From Sedimentisphaerales bacterium (GTDB taxonomy: Bacteria; Planctomycetota; Phycisphaerae; Sedimentisphaerales; Anaerobacaceae), in NCBI GenBank assembly GCA_016933295.1, contig JAFGBG010000100.1, forward strand, positions 1 through 41,047: a stretch of 41,047 nucleotides of DNA, written 5' to 3'. The number at the start of each line of letters is the position of its first letter. Within the stretch, counting starts at the first letter, position 1. Shown here in pieces: positions 40,936 to 41,047 of the stretch. The position numbers and the translations under genes are program-made. A model generated the notes under the pieces. The model was not told where the DNA came from. It did not search any database and saw only the letters and a list, made by a program, of their open reading frames with translations.

Positions 40936-41047
40936 TGCGATATTTTTCCAAAGATAAATTAATTACTCAAACTGACCGATTAGAGGAATTTTGAAGGTAA
41001 TGATTATCAAACAAAAACAGCTTCTTTTGCCGATAAGTGTTGTGGAA
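40936..41047. other. Right-edge region, no gene seen
   Basis: AT-rich sequence upstream of the first complete glycosyltransferase gene. No clean promoter was found in it and no reading frame continues to the edge, so I cannot say whether the polysaccharide transcript starts here. Confidence 0.3.

Overview
The window (41 kb, moderate GC) looks like a chromosomal segment of a free-living Gram-negative-type bacterium, most likely a planctomycete of the Phycisphaerae/Sedimentisphaerales kind. This rests on protein style: a redoxin variant without its cysteines, a SUMF1 domain fused to ankyrin repeats, giant multi-PAS kinases, and short interspersed repeats of a kind I recall from such genomes. 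No rRNA, tRNA, transposase, integrase, phage gene or CRISPR array was found.

Layout. 1-1.8 kb, minus strand: a voltage-gated K+ channel with a C-terminal zinc ribbon, followed by an M90 (MtfA-like) metallopeptidase. 2.2-5 kb: a tiny 25-residue lipoprotein gene (minus strand) and two tandem paralogous outer-membrane beta-barrel genes of identical length. 5.15-5.32 kb: a candidate small RNA with its own promoter and intrinsic terminator. 5.5-9.5 kb: a secreted GH3 glycosidase convergent with a secreted SMP-30/redoxin/metallo-beta-lactamase triple fusion. 9.8-14 kb: a large MscK-like mechanosensitive channel convergent with a CDP-alcohol phosphatidyltransferase. 14.5-17.7 kb: a two-gene unit made of an exported protein with a pseudopilin-like tail and an exported ankyrin-SUMF1 protein. 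17.7-18.6 kb: an intergenic island of short degenerate repeats leading into carB. 22-28.8 kb: a cytoplasmic sensor kinase with 14 PAS domains, translationally coupled to a NarL-type response regulator. 28.8-40.9 kb, minus strand: a nine-gene surface-polysaccharide cluster (four glycosyltransferases, a GT-C-like membrane protein, UDP-xylose synthase, a two-domain oxidoreductase, a heparinase II/III-like protein and UDP-GlcNAc 2-epimerase). It probably continues beyond the right edge.

The polysaccharide genes read as one transcription unit (gaps of 0-134 bp, some overlaps). UXS and WecB would supply UDP-xylose and UDP-ManNAc, the glycosyltransferases would build the repeat unit, and the heparinase-like and two-domain oxidoreductase proteins suggest uronic acids in the product. 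No flippase, polymerase or export gene is in the window.

The observations I rate highest are the small RNA (about 5190-5318), the repeat island upstream of carB, the 14-PAS kinase with its regulator, the triple-fusion exported enzyme with an inactivated redoxin centre, and the paired outer-membrane paralogues. All functional statements come from reading motifs by eye; no database search was possible.
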